A stretch of DNA of 64,000 nt from JACVRW01 sp963819635 (GCA_963819635.1 CAWFWX010000003.1:806001-870000), one strand, 5' to 3'. Positions 14,984-23,300 are shown, counted from the first letter of the stretch. The notes: generated by a model from the letters alone, not told the origin. Program-made: numbers and translations.

Positions 14984-16771
14984 GTGCGATACGCCAGCAC
15001 GACGCGGGCCTTCGCAGGGGTCTTCGCCCAGCGCAGGACCCATCTCGCGGCGAGCCTGAGCGCGCGGGTGGACTCCGCGCTGGCGCCGGACGGAGCATGC
15101 GAGGGCCTGGTGGACGGCCCGCTGACACTCGCGTGGACCGGCCCGGACGCGCCGGGCGCACCGGCGTCGGAGCGTGTCTTCTCCGTGATCGACGGGCACA
15201 TCTACAACCTGCCTGAGCTCGTGGACGGCGACTTCCCCGACGCCGCCGCGGCGCTGGCGTACCTCTACGCGCGCGACGGCTCGGCGCTCCTGTCGCGGCT
15301 CCGCGGCGATTTCGCCCTCTTGATCTGGGACCGGATCTCGCGTACCGGCCTGATCGCGCGCGATCAGCTCGGGGGACGGCCGCTTCACGTACACCACAGC
15401 GGATCCACGCTGGCCTTCGCCTCGGAGCTGCGGAACCTCCGCCGCTTGATGCCGTCCGCACCCGGCCCGAACGCCGGTGCCGTCCGCGAATGGCTGTCGA
15501 CCGGAGCTCAGCCACACGGGCGAACGCTCTTCGAGGGTGTCCAGCCGCTCGAGCCTGGCTCGTGGATCGCCCTCGGGCGATTCGGGCCGTCGGGTCCCAT
15601 GCGCTACTGGACTCCGCGTTACCGCGCGCCGGAGCCCATCTCGCGGGAGGAGGCCACGAGTGCGGTTCGAGACTGCGTCTTCCAGGCGGTCCGGCGGCGC
15701 GGCGCCGACAGCCGCTCGACCGCCGTCCTGCTGAGCGGCGGCATCGACTCGGCCAGCGTCGCGGCCACGTCGGCCGCCGCGCTCGACCCCGGCGAGCGTC
15801 CGCGGTCGGCCTACACCGTCACGTTCCCTCGTCACCCGGAGATCGACGAGGGCCCCCTGACGGCGGCGGTCGCGGCCTCGGCAGGACTCGGCGCGACCTC
15901 GCTCAGACTCGGCGCATCCGGCAGTGTGCTCGAGGGCGCGCTGCCCTACATCGACGCCTGGGAGACGCCGCCGAGCTCCCCCACGCTGTTCTTCCTGCGG
16001 CCTCTTCTCGCGCGTGCGCGGGAGGACGGCATCCGCGTGATGCTCGACGGCGAGGGCGGGGACGCTGTCTTCTGGCATGCGCCGGTCCTGCTCGCCGACC
16101 GGATGCGCGCCGGCAGGCTGGTGTCCGCCTGGTCTCTGGCCGGGCGCTTCCCGGAGTACGGCATGCCCACCACGGTGCGCCGCCGTGTGCACGAGCTGAG
16201 GACCTGGAGACACGGCGCCGACGGTGACGGTCCGGCTTGGTGGAACTTTCTCCTCGACGCGATCGCCGGCCCGGGATCACGGATGGCGCACGACGTGTCT
16301 CGCCGCCATGCCGCCCAGCTCGGTCTCGAGCCGCGACACCCCCTGCTGGACATCGACCTGGTGGAACTGGTGCTGGGGCTGCCACCGGAACTTGCCTTCG
16401 ACCGGCGCTACAACCGGCCGCTGCTGCGACATGCGATGGAGGGGCTCGTGCCGGACGAGGTGCGTCTGCGCCCCTACAAGAGCCGCTTCGACCCGATCTT
16501 CAGCGAATCAGTCGAGCGGGACAGGAGCGCAATCAAAGAGTTGCTGCTCGATCCCCGCGCCCAGCTTCCCGAATTCGTGGCCCGATCCGACCTCCATGCG
16601 GTACTCGCCGAGAACCCAACCGGGGCCGTCGCACACCGCGATTGGTGCTATCGGGTGTGGACGTTCGCGGCCGCGGAATGCTGGCTTCGACGGCTGTCCG
16701 GCACGCCCGCGCACCCCGCCGCTGAGGATGCGCTCGTATCCGCTATCGGTACCGATATCGGGACCCTCTGA
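14984..16771 (+). CDS. Lasso peptide cyclase (asparagine-synthetase homologue, C protein)
   Basis: 595 residues with an N-terminal glutaminase-like domain and a C-terminal ATP-pyrophosphatase domain. The PPi loop LSGGIDSAS (near residue 251) and the DGEGGDAVFWH segment are intact, so ATP-dependent activation of an Asp/Glu side chain is expected. The N-terminal Cys nucleophile of glutamine-dependent asparagine synthetase is absent (MRYASTTRAF instead of MCG), as in lasso cyclases, which use the peptide N-terminus as amine. GTG start at 14984. The precursor gene follows after 92 bases. In locus 2 the cyclase also lies directly upstream of its precursor. Confidence 0.87.
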   Translation: MRYASTTRAFAGVFAQRRTHLAASLSARVDSALAPDGACEGLVDGPLTLAWTGPDAPGAPASERVFSVIDGHIYNLPELVDGDFPDAAAALAYLYARDGSALLSRLRGDFALLIWDRISRTGLIARDQLGGRPLHVHHSGSTLAFASELRNLRRLMPSAPGPNAGAVREWLSTGAQPHGRTLFEGVQPLEPGSWIALGRFGPSGPMRYWTPRYRAPEPISREEATSAVRDCVFQAVRRRGADSRSTAVLLSGGIDSASVAATSAAALDPGERPRSAYTVTFPRHPEIDEGPLTAAVAASAGLGATSLRLGASGSVLEGALPYIDAWETPPSSPTLFFLRPLLARAREDGIRVMLDGEGGDAVFWHAPVLLADRMRAGRLVSAWSLAGRFPEYGMPTTVRRRVHELRTWRHGADGDGPAWWNFLLDAIAGPGSRMAHDVSRRHAAQLGLEPRHPLLDIDLVELVLGLPPELAFDRRYNRPLLRHAMEGLVPDEVRLRPYKSRFDPIFSESVERDRSAIKELLLDPRAQLPEFVARSDLHAVLAENPTGAVAHRDWCYRVWTFAAAECWLRRLSGTPAHPAAEDALVSAIGTDIGTL

Positions 16772-16863
16772 GCGGAACCTTTTTCCGACGAGAACCGCGG
16801 CGTAGCGCCATAAAGTGGGACTCGTACGGACCGCGAGGCGGTCGAGAGCCAAGGAGAGAGCTC

Positions 16864-17184
16864 ATGACTTACGAGGCACCAGCGATCGCCGATTACGGGA
16901 CCCTCACCGAACTGACGGCCGGCCAGAACGTCGGCGGTCCAGTTGACATGTACGGTGCGACCCCAGGCCACAGTTGCCCGACTGGGTACCCAGGGCCCAA
17001 CACGCACCCCAACCACGTAATCGACAACAACAGCCACGCGCCGTGCGTCGGCAACGGCGGCGGGCTCGGCGGCCCGAACGGAAACGACTTCCCGGGCGTC
17101 CCCGACTTCAACCCTGCGAACCCCGGCCAAGGTGGCATACCGCCTGGCCAGAGTGGTCAGGGCAACGGCCCGAAGAACAAGTAG
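16864..17184 (+). CDS. Lasso peptide precursor 1 with exceptionally long core/tail
   Basis: 106 residues with a strong AGGAGAG ribosome binding site. The leader MTYEAPAIADYGTLTELTA carries the YxxP motif (Tyr3-Pro6) that docks on the B1/RRE protein, and Thr18 at the penultimate leader position. Cutting after Ala19 gives a core starting GQNVGGPVD, so Gly1 and Asp9 could form a 9-membered macrolactam. The remaining 78 residues are Gly/Pro/Asn-rich, with two Cys (SCPTG and APCVG) and end GPKNK. Known lasso cores are usually 14 to about 33 residues, so this 87-residue core is abnormal. Later C-terminal trimming is possible. Core boundaries are predicted from motif spacing only. Confidence 0.82.
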   Translation: MTYEAPAIADYGTLTELTAGQNVGGPVDMYGATPGHSCPTGYPGPNTHPNHVIDNNSHAPCVGNGGGLGGPNGNDFPGVPDFNPANPGQGGIPPGQSGQGNGPKNK

Positions 17185-17196
17185 CAGCCGGGCCGG

Positions 17197-18108
17197 CTAT
17201 CGCCCTACGGGCACGGTGCCGAGCTGCGCCCGAAGCTGCCCTGAGACCTGACCGTCAATCGTGTGCGGAACTGCCACGTGCAAGGTACGCGCCTGTTCCG
17301 CCACGGCCGCGCAGACATCCAGCTGGGCGTGTAGGCGCTCAGCACTCGTGACGACCAAGTTGAAGGTGGCGCCGAGGAATTCGCGCGCCTCGGCAGGGGC
17401 TTCGGTGACATGAAGCAACCCGTCGCCGGAGACCCGGAGCAGGCAGAAGGCCTCCAGCGGCAGCGGTTCCGCGACGGGGACGACGGGCCGTCTGACCTCG
17501 AGCAGCCCGTGGGCCGTCGTGCGTCGGACCTTTGCCATCGCTATGCCGGGATGGGCCACCACTGCGTCATCGCGGACCTCGAGAGCGAGCACATCGTCCG
17601 TCACGAATCCGGCGCCCGAGAGGTGAAGCCCGAGCGCGAGTGCCGACTTGCCCAGGCCGCTCGGCCCAGAGATCGCAACCGCCCTCCCGTCGATCTCCAC
17701 GGCGCTCGCGTGGAATACCTCGAGTCCCTGGAGCAGCGCGGCGAACGGAAGGACCTGGCCGATGAGGTAGCGACGCCACTCGTAGCCGGCCGAGAGCGCC
17801 GGCTGGCACACGATCCGCTGGCCGTCTGCCGACAGCTCGTAGACGCCCACCCGGGCGACGATGAATCGAAAGCCCGCGTGGGTCTCGTCGATCGCCAGCG
17901 TGATGTGCCCGTGGTCATCCCGCCACTCGCATACGCGCTCCCCCACCCGCTCCTCACTCAGGGTCGTGGCCGGCAGGCATTCGATGGCGAGCCTGCGCTC
18001 GCTCGGGTCGCTCTCACGACCGGTGCGGAACCCGGGAAGCCGGAAGTCACTCCAAATGCTCAGCCCGAAGGCCTGACCGGACCACCGCTGCTCCTGTGTG
18101 CTGGACAC
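17197..18108 (-). CDS. HPr-kinase-like protein of lasso locus 1
   Basis: About 303 residues. A beta-rich N-terminal half (FGLSIWSDFRLPGF ... ITLAIDETHAGFRF) precedes a C-terminal HprK-type P-loop domain: Walker A ISGPSGLGKSALALGL, then GFVTDDVLALEV, where the Asp pair matches the HprK catalytic region. Proteins of this type in lasso clusters phosphorylate the precursor in a few studied cases. The gene runs against the precursor, with 12 bases between stops. The GTG at 18108 is chosen; an upstream TTG at 18216 would overlap the divergent ABC ATPase. Paralogues lie at 60.6 and 63.5 kb. Confidence 0.78.
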   Translation of the reverse strand: MSSTQEQRWSGQAFGLSIWSDFRLPGFRTGRESDPSERRLAIECLPATTLSEERVGERVCEWRDDHGHITLAIDETHAGFRFIVARVGVYELSADGQRIVCQPALSAGYEWRRYLIGQVLPFAALLQGLEVFHASAVEIDGRAVAISGPSGLGKSALALGLHLSGAGFVTDDVLALEVRDDAVVAHPGIAMAKVRRTTAHGLLEVRRPVVPVAEPLPLEAFCLLRVSGDGLLHVTEAPAEAREFLGATFNLVVTSAERLHAQLDVCAAVAEQARTLHVAVPHTIDGQVSGQLRAQLGTVPVGR

Positions 18109-18182
18109 GTGCCCGATCAACGTGGCGTGGAGCAGGTGGCTTCCAGTCAGAAGCCCGGGAGACGCCGTTTCGTTGTCTTCCT

Positions 18183-18896
18183 GTGGAAGCAGTCCTGAAG
18201 GTTGCGCCTGCCCCAACTCCTGGCCCCGGCGCGGACCGTCAGGACTCCGGCTTGAGCATCGATTCGGTATCGAAGTCCTGGCGGGGCCGCAGCGTCCTCG
18301 ACGAGATGACCCTCGAGCTGCCGGGTGGGACGCTCACCTGGCTCGCGGGCGCCAATGGCGCCGGAAAGACGACGCTGCTTCGCATCGCCGCCGGCCTCGT
18401 CGCGCCGGATGTGGGCCACGTTTCCTTCGACGGCCTGCACCCGAGGAAGGACCGGAGGGCCTTTCAGAGGCGCCTCGGCTTTCTGTCGGCAGGCGATCGC
18501 GGCATATACGCACGGCTGACCGTCTACCACCACCTCTGCCTATGGGCGCGGCTCGCACTCATGCCACAGAACGAGATCGATGGCGCGATCGAGCGGGTCG
18601 TGACGCGCGTCGGACTGGAGGATCTCCTCCCTTACCGCGTGGATCGAATGTCGATGGGCCAGCGTCAGCGACTTCGGTTGGCAATGACCTTCCTCCATTC
18701 GCCCGATCTGGTGCTCCTCGACGAGCCGCTCACGTCGCTTGACGAGAACGGCGCCGCAGTGCTCCGGGGGTGCATCGCGGAAGTGCTCGACCGCGCGGGC
18801 GTGGTGGTCTGGTGCTCGCCCGGCACGGACCGCGAGTACGCACCGTTCGATCGTCAGTACTGGCTCCAGGACGGACGGCTCACGGAGCTCCAATGA
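18183..18896 (+). CDS. ABC transporter ATP-binding protein, lasso locus 1
   Basis: About 237 residues with Walker A GANGAGKTT, Q-loop region RRLGFLSAGDRGIYARLTV, signature MSMGQRQRLRLAMTF and Walker B LVLLDEPLTSLD. The switch His is replaced in VVVWCSPGTDRE. It powers the permease downstream, with which it overlaps by 4 bases (ATGA). The pair probably exports lasso peptide 1 and may confer immunity. The start is uncertain: GTG at 18183 gives an N-terminal extension like that of its paralogue at 62.8 kb, while TTG at 18252 has a better AGGA site. Confidence 0.86.
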   Translation: MEAVLKVAPAPTPGPGADRQDSGLSIDSVSKSWRGRSVLDEMTLELPGGTLTWLAGANGAGKTTLLRIAAGLVAPDVGHVSFDGLHPRKDRRAFQRRLGFLSAGDRGIYARLTVYHHLCLWARLALMPQNEIDGAIERVVTRVGLEDLLPYRVDRMSMGQRQRLRLAMTFLHSPDLVLLDEPLTSLDENGAAVLRGCIAEVLDRAGVVVWCSPGTDREYAPFDRQYWLQDGRLTELQ

Positions 18897-19690
18897 AGGC
18901 CGACTTCGCCGCTTTCCGGGCCATCCTGACGCGTGACATGCGCATGTACATGAGCTTCCGCACGCAGCTCGGCACGCAGATGTTCTCGATGGTCTTCACG
19001 CTCGCGCTCTTCTACTTCGTGTCGCAGCTCGTTGCCGCCGATCGTGTGGCGAATGCCGAGGACTACTTTTCCTTCGTCGCAATCGGCCTCGTGATCATCT
19101 CGGTCCTGCACTCGGGGTTGAGCCTCGCCGAGGTCCTGCGCGGCGAGCTCGTCGCGGGCACGTTCGAGCGCCTCCTTCTGTCGCCCTTCGGGCCGGTGCT
19201 CTCGACGATGTCCATGACGCTGTTCCCCATGCTGAGAGCGCTCTTCATGGGCATCTGGACGCTCCTGGCGGCCGCCATCCTGTTCGGACTCGACCTCCAA
19301 TGGGCGACCGCCCCGCTCGCCATCCCGATCGCCATTCTGTGCGCCGTGGCCTTTGGCGCCATCGCCCTCGGCACGGCTGCCGTCGTGGTCGCGTACAAGC
19401 GGGCCCCTGGCATCGGCTTCATCGTCGCGGGGATAGCGCTGGTCTCCGGAATCTACTTCCCCGTGACCCTCCTTCCAGAGTGGATCCGCTGGGTGTCCGA
19501 GATTCAGCCGTTCACACCCGCCGTGAACCTGCTCCGGAACACGCTGATCGGGCTCCCGATGCCCGATCCCGCCTGGGAGTACGTGCTCAAGCTCGTGCTG
19601 TTCACGCTCATCTCGTTGCCGATTGCGGGATGGGCGATCGGGCGCGCGGTCGACTTCGCGCATCGACGCGGCACCCTGCTCGAGTACTAG
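18893..19690 (+). CDS. ABC-2 type permease, lasso locus 1
   Basis: 265 residues with six predicted membrane helices, including MFSMVFTLALFYFVSQLVAA and IGFIVAGIALVSGIYFPVTL. The family motif RGELVAGTFERLLLSPFGP sits in the cytoplasmic loop and LLPEWIRWVSEIQPFTPAV before the last helices. It ends RRGTLLEY. The permease of locus 2 has the same motifs in the same order and ends RRGTIIEY, so the two exporters are duplicates. A hairpin follows the stop codon. Confidence 0.88.
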   Translation: MKADFAAFRAILTRDMRMYMSFRTQLGTQMFSMVFTLALFYFVSQLVAADRVANAEDYFSFVAIGLVIISVLHSGLSLAEVLRGELVAGTFERLLLSPFGPVLSTMSMTLFPMLRALFMGIWTLLAAAILFGLDLQWATAPLAIPIAILCAVAFGAIALGTAAVVVAYKRAPGIGFIVAGIALVSGIYFPVTLLPEWIRWVSEIQPFTPAVNLLRNTLIGLPMPDPAWEYVLKLVLFTLISLPIAGWAIGRAVDFAHRRGTLLEY

Positions 19691-19694
19691 CGCG

Positions 19695-19714
19695 AGCGCG
19701 CATGGTTTCGCGCT
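19695..19714 (+). terminator. Possible terminator hairpin after lasso locus 1
   Basis: AGCGCG pairs with CGCGCT around an 8-base loop that is T-rich at its end, 5 bases after the permease stop. There is no real T tract, so termination is only suggested by position. Confidence 0.3.
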
Positions 19715-19751
19715 TCAACCCTGGCGTGCCGGGGTAACAAGCGATGCGAGA

Positions 19752-20729
19752 ATGGGGGGCAGCGCCCGCACGGGGGTACGGGTTCGACGCGCGGCCGTTG
19801 CGTTGGCTGCCGTCGTCGCCGCCTGGGGCCTTCCGTTCGGCACCAGCGCGGCTGCGCCGCTACCCGACGTAGCCGCCCCGGCTCCACCGGTCGAGTTGCC
19901 GCAGCTGCCGGCGGTACCCCCGGCTCCACCGCCCGCGCCCGCGGCGCCCGCTGTTCAGCCGCCGGCGATCGTGCCGTTGCCGCCGAGCCCTGCCCCACTG
20001 AGCGCCCGAGAACTGGGACACGTGGTGAGCAGCACCGTCGAGCAGGTTGCCAGTGGCTCGCGGGCGGCGATCGCCCAGCCAGCGGTCCTGGACGGCTCTG
20101 ACGGGCGCGCCGGTGGCCGGGCACGCGGCGACCGCCTCAGCCGGGCGGAGCACGCGACGCGATACCGCAAGCGCCAACGCGTCGTCCGCCGGCTGCGTGG
20201 CTGCCTCGACGAGCTCGCCCCGCTGCACAGCCGGCTGCTCGTCCTTCGCTTCGGGATTGGGGAGGCACGACCAAGGTCGGCCGCCAGGGTCGCACGGACG
20301 CTTGGGCTCAGCCGCCGTCGCTATGAGCGCACCGGCAGGCGCGCGATCAGGCGCCTTGTCACGGTAGGGCGCACCACCGGCTGCCGGCACACCGGGATGG
20401 ACCTTGCCTGGGCGGCGTACCGTTCGGCGCCGGCTGAAACGGGCGGCGGGACCGTGTTTGTCACCTCGCTCGGCTCCACGGGCGATGGTGGGTCCGGAGG
20501 GTCCGGACAGGCCGACCAGGGCGCGGTGCTCGGCGAGTCGGCAGAGGGCGGCGACGGTGGTGGCACTGCGGACGAACGCAAGTTCCCGCCAGGGGGCATG
20601 GGACTGCCTCCCGGATCAAACGATCTGCTGTTCGTCCTGGCGCTCGCGCTGCTGGGCGCCGCTCTGGCGACGGGCGCCGTTGTCAGGCAGAGACGGCTGG
20701 CGGCCCGCTACCCATACGAGCGCGACTAG
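19752..20729 (+). CDS. Secreted or membrane-anchored protein with sigma-region-4-like HTH
   Basis: 325 residues. A signal sequence (VRRAAVALAAVVAAWGLPFG) is followed by a Pro/Ala-rich stretch. A domain near residues 140-220 closely resembles sigma-70 region 4: RRLRGCLDELAPLHSRLLVL, FGIGEARP, then ARTLGLSRRRYERTGRRAIR. After a Gly-rich linker a C-terminal membrane helix appears (DLLFVLALALLGAALATGAV) with a basic tail. If the signal works, the DNA-binding-like domain faces outside. The family is unknown. The ATG at 19752 fits the signal peptide. Its TAG shares bases with the stop of the convergent gene. Confidence 0.65.
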   Translation: MGGSARTGVRVRRAAVALAAVVAAWGLPFGTSAAAPLPDVAAPAPPVELPQLPAVPPAPPPAPAAPAVQPPAIVPLPPSPAPLSARELGHVVSSTVEQVASGSRAAIAQPAVLDGSDGRAGGRARGDRLSRAEHATRYRKRQRVVRRLRGCLDELAPLHSRLLVLRFGIGEARPRSAARVARTLGLSRRRYERTGRRAIRRLVTVGRTTGCRHTGMDLAWAAYRSAPAETGGGTVFVTSLGSTGDGGSGGSGQADQGAVLGESAEGGDGGGTADERKFPPGGMGLPPGSNDLLFVLALALLGAALATGAVVRQRRLAARYPYERD

Positions 20730-20923
20730 CGCCCGTAGCTCGCCAGAAAGCGCTCGGCCCCGTGTGGGTCGTAGGCGGGGCGGTACTCCTCGCGCCGCAC
20801 CTCGCCCAGGCGTTGCCCGCAGCTCTCGCAGGTCCAGAAGCAGACGAGCACGCAGCGCTCGTGGTCGTACTGCGTCCTGATCCCGTGGAAGCCCTCATGC
20901 CGACAGCGCATATGCCCATTCAA
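20726..20923 (-). CDS. Small conserved Cys/His-rich hypothetical protein
   Basis: 65 residues with two potential zinc-binding pairs: MRCRHEGFHG near the N-terminus and CESCGQRLGEVRREE in the middle, plus a Cys in ERCVLVC. The HGIRTQYDHERCVLVCFW and EEYRPAYDPHG segments look conserved, and I recall similar short proteins in Solirubrobacter-like genomes; that was not checked. Function unknown. Its stop codon overlaps that of the convergent HTH protein on a shared CTAG. Confidence 0.55.
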   Translation of the reverse strand: MNGHMRCRHEGFHGIRTQYDHERCVLVCFWTCESCGQRLGEVRREEYRPAYDPHGAERFLASYGR

Positions 20924-20953
20924 CGCCCGAATCGGACGAATTTGTCCTCGTTC

Positions 20954-21865
20954 CTACGAAAATCGGACCTTTGGGCTACGAGCCCGGAGCACCCTCCAGC
21001 CCCGGCGTGCCATGCGCTGCCTCGCCCGGTCGGGGTCCAGGGTCGCGAGGAACGTGGGCGCCTCCCACAGCGGCTTGGCGCGCGGCTCTCGCGGCGCCAC
21101 CAGGCGCGGGCCGAACACCCGCTGGTCCAGCCCGAAGAGCACGTAGCCGGCCGACTCCAAGAAGCGCGTGACGGGTGTTGGAAGGGCCAGGTTCTCCTCG
21201 AAGACGATGTCGCGAATCCTGCGCTGCGCGAGAGCGTGGCGCGCGCCGCGAAGCACGCTCAGCTCGTGCCCCTCCACGTCGATCTTCAGGAGGCCGACGC
21301 GAGTCCCGTCCGGGAGCCTGTCGTCCAGCCGCTCCAGCGACACGGGCACGTGCGGGCCCGAGTCCCCGCCATCCTCCGACGCGAGCGAGGCTGTGCCCAT
21401 GTTGTGCTCGAACTGGGGTCCGAGCGCCAACTGGCCTTCCCCCGAGTGATCGGACAAGGCCGACTCCACGACGGTGACTTCGCAGGAGGCGGGCACGCGT
21501 GCTGCATTGCCGCGGAGGATTCGGCTCAGGTCCGGGTGTGGCTCGTATGCGATGACGCGGCCACCCTTCCCCACGCGGCTGGCCATCAGGGAGGTCATGT
21601 AGCCGATGTTCGCGCCGGCGTCGATCGCGGTCTCCCCCGGCTCGAGGAGTCGCGCGATCGTCTCGCTGACGACGAGCTCGAAGACACCTGCGCGCCAGAT
21701 GCTGGCGCCCACCACATCGCTGGGAATGACCTCGAGCTCGCCCCATGGAACCGGAGCGATCGCAAGCCCCTCGGGTGGAGCGCGGTGAACGTGGCGGACC
21801 CGCCGGATCGCCTGGCGCGGGCGGAGCAGGTAGTAGGGCTTGTTGAGCGCGCGCTCGGCGAGCAT
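20954..21865 (-). CDS. FkbM-family methyltransferase
   Basis: 303 residues with the FkbM layout: motif I AIDAGANIGYMTSLMA, then IAYEPHPDLSRILRGN, the long-range motif VGLLKIDVEGHELSVLRGAR and IVFEEN. Family members O-methylate sugars or other small substrates with SAM. It is the first of three FkbM genes in this window (others at 45.1 and 49.6 kb). It begins 3 bases after the ECF sigma factor stop, so the two are surely co-transcribed, which is unusual for a sigma factor partner. Confidence 0.87.
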   Translation of the reverse strand: MLAERALNKPYYLLRPRQAIRRVRHVHRAPPEGLAIAPVPWGELEVIPSDVVGASIWRAGVFELVVSETIARLLEPGETAIDAGANIGYMTSLMASRVGKGGRVIAYEPHPDLSRILRGNAARVPASCEVTVVESALSDHSGEGQLALGPQFEHNMGTASLASEDGGDSGPHVPVSLERLDDRLPDGTRVGLLKIDVEGHELSVLRGARHALAQRRIRDIVFEENLALPTPVTRFLESAGYVLFGLDQRVFGPRLVAPREPRAKPLWEAPTFLATLDPDRARQRMARRGWRVLRARSPKVRFS

Positions 21866-21868
21866 GTC

Positions 21869-22393
21869 CTAGGACGCCGCTGGCTCGACGGCAGGCTCGC
21901 GCTCGCCGGCCAGCTCGATGCGCAGGTGCTTGAGACCGCGGTAGATGCGCCCCTCAACGGTGCTGCGCGGCTTTCCAATCACCTTCGCGATCTCCGCGAG
22001 CGACAGGTCGGCGCCGTAGCGCAGCGCGAGCGCCTCGCGTTCATCGTCGCCGAGCGTCTCCAGGCCGGCCATCAGGACCTGTCGAGCCTCCAGTTGATCG
22101 ATGGGCGAATGGCCGTTGCCGTTGCGCGCCTTGAGGCTCATCTCCTCGATCGCCCTGTCTTCCACCGCCCTACGACGGGACGCGTCGCGCAGCAGGTTCA
22201 GGGCAATGGAATACAGCCAGGGCTTCGCCTTGCCTCTGCGAATGTCGAACGCCCGGCGGGCCGTCAGAGCACGTTCAAAGGTGTCGGCGAGCAGGTCCTC
22301 CGCGAGCGCCTGGTTGCCTGTCCGGTACGCCAGGAAGCCGAACAGCCCGGCGGCGTGCTCCTCGTAGAGCTCTTCGAATGTCTTCTCATCCAT
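21869..22393 (-). CDS. ECF-type RNA polymerase sigma factor
   Basis: 174 residues. Region 2 is FEELYEEHAAGLFGFLAYR followed by ALAEDLLADTFERAL and KPWLYSIALNLLRD. Region 4 is LGDDEREALALRYGADLSLA, EIAKVIGKPRSTVEGRIYRG. There is no region 1 or 3, as expected for extracytoplasmic-function factors. No recognisable anti-sigma gene is adjacent. The divergent repeat protein, 37 bases away, has a cytoplasmic N-terminus and a membrane segment and could be a target or partner. Confidence 0.9.
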   Translation of the reverse strand: MDEKTFEELYEEHAAGLFGFLAYRTGNQALAEDLLADTFERALTARRAFDIRRGKAKPWLYSIALNLLRDASRRRAVEDRAIEEMSLKARNGNGHSPIDQLEARQVLMAGLETLGDDEREALALRYGADLSLAEIAKVIGKPRSTVEGRIYRGLKHLRIELAGEREPAVEPAAS

Positions 22394-22430
22394 GAGTTGG
22401 AAACGGCATGCGTCGTTCGTATAAGGAGCA

Positions 22431-23300
22431 ATGGCTCAGGAGAACAACGCACCGACACCGTCCGATCTCTCACGGCTCGCTGGCATCCTCCGGCAGGAGC
22501 GGCCCGAAATCAGCCCGCTGAAGCTCGACGAGATCAAGCGCGACGTGCTCGCTCGCCGGCGCCGGCCGCGCCACGCGCCCGCGGTGGCCTCGCTGCGGCG
22601 TCGGCTCCTCGCAGCCACCATGGCTCTCGGCGTGTTCGCAATCAGCACGTCGAATGCCGCAGCCACGGCGATCAACTGGGCGTCGGGTGGCTCCTTCGGC
22701 TCGAGCAGCCTCGGCTACGGCAACGACTCCAAGGGCGTTCAGTTCTTCTTCGGCTCGGTCGGATGGGGCGGCGACAAGTCGGACGACGCCGGCCACAGCA
22801 CGTATTGCCCGGATGACGACCACTCCAGCGACCACTCCTCCGACAAGACCGACAAGTCCGACGACCACGACGCGAGCTCGGACGACAACAGCGACCACGA
22901 CAAGTACTCGGACGACAACGACAAGAGCTCCGGCGACCACAGCGACAGCTACGGCTCGCACAAGGCCTCGAGCTCGAGCTCGACCGCCAAGACCATGACC
23001 GGCGGACACCACGGCGGCGGTGACGATCACGACGAATGCACCACCGACAAGAGCTCGGACAAGAGCTCGGACAAGCCGCACCATCCGCCGAACAACCCGG
23101 GGTCGGACGACAACGACGCGAGCTCGGACGACAAGAGCGACAACGACAAGTACTCGGACGACAACGACAAGAGCTCCGGGGACTACAGCGACCGCGACGA
23201 CAAGTCGGACGACAACGACAAGAGCTCCGGCGACAACAGCGACCGCGACAAGTACTCCGACGACAAGGACGCCAGCTCCGACGACCACAGCGATCGTTAG
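22431..23300 (+). CDS. Exported Asp/Ser/Lys-repeat acidic protein
   Basis: 289 residues. A 60-residue charged N-terminal region (PSDLSRLAGILRQERPEISP) precedes a hydrophobic segment (LLAATMALGVFAISTSNAAA). A Gly/Ser region with SVGWGGD follows, and then about 170 residues built from Asp, Ser, Lys and His, in units such as DKYSDDNDKSSGD repeated three times. The biased composition suggests a disordered, Ca2+-binding or surface polymer-like segment. An ECF sigma gene is divergently transcribed 37 bases away, which often marks regulator and target. Function unknown. Confidence 0.65.
   Translation: MAQENNAPTPSDLSRLAGILRQERPEISPLKLDEIKRDVLARRRRPRHAPAVASLRRRLLAATMALGVFAISTSNAAATAINWASGGSFGSSSLGYGNDSKGVQFFFGSVGWGGDKSDDAGHSTYCPDDDHSSDHSSDKTDKSDDHDASSDDNSDHDKYSDDNDKSSGDHSDSYGSHKASSSSSTAKTMTGGHHGGGDDHDECTTDKSSDKSSDKPHHPPNNPGSDDNDASSDDKSDNDKYSDDNDKSSGDYSDRDDKSDDNDKSSGDNSDRDKYSDDKDASSDDHSDR
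22860..23292 (+). repeat. Coding tandem repeats in the acidic protein
   Basis: Three related units of about 60-70 bases, each containing the coding sequence for DKYSDDNDKSSGD or a close variant, begin near 22,880, 23,126 and 23,190. They are degenerate at third positions but keep the frame, so they reflect protein-level repetition and not a CRISPR-like array. Confidence 0.6.

Larger units (their letters stand above)
14984..19690 (+). other. Lasso peptide locus 1 (cyclase, precursor, HPr-kinase-like, ABC exporter; no B1/B2)
   Basis: Five genes in 4.7 kb: C protein, precursor A, a convergent HPr-kinase-like gene and an ABC ATPase/permease pair. Every one has a counterpart in locus 2 at 58-64 kb. 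The RRE protein B1 and leader protease B2, needed for all lasso peptides, are missing here and on either side. They are present once in locus 2. Confidence 0.8.

Noticed and set aside
20762..22816. 684-residue plus-strand open frame
   Set aside because: It is antisense to the FkbM and sigma factor genes, which have clear domains, and shows no recognisable motif. Long shadow frames are expected at this GC content.
22860..23292. Short repeated units that could suggest a CRISPR-like or satellite array
   Set aside because: Units are degenerate, have no unique spacers and keep one open frame encoding Asp/Ser/Lys repeats, so they are coding repeats.
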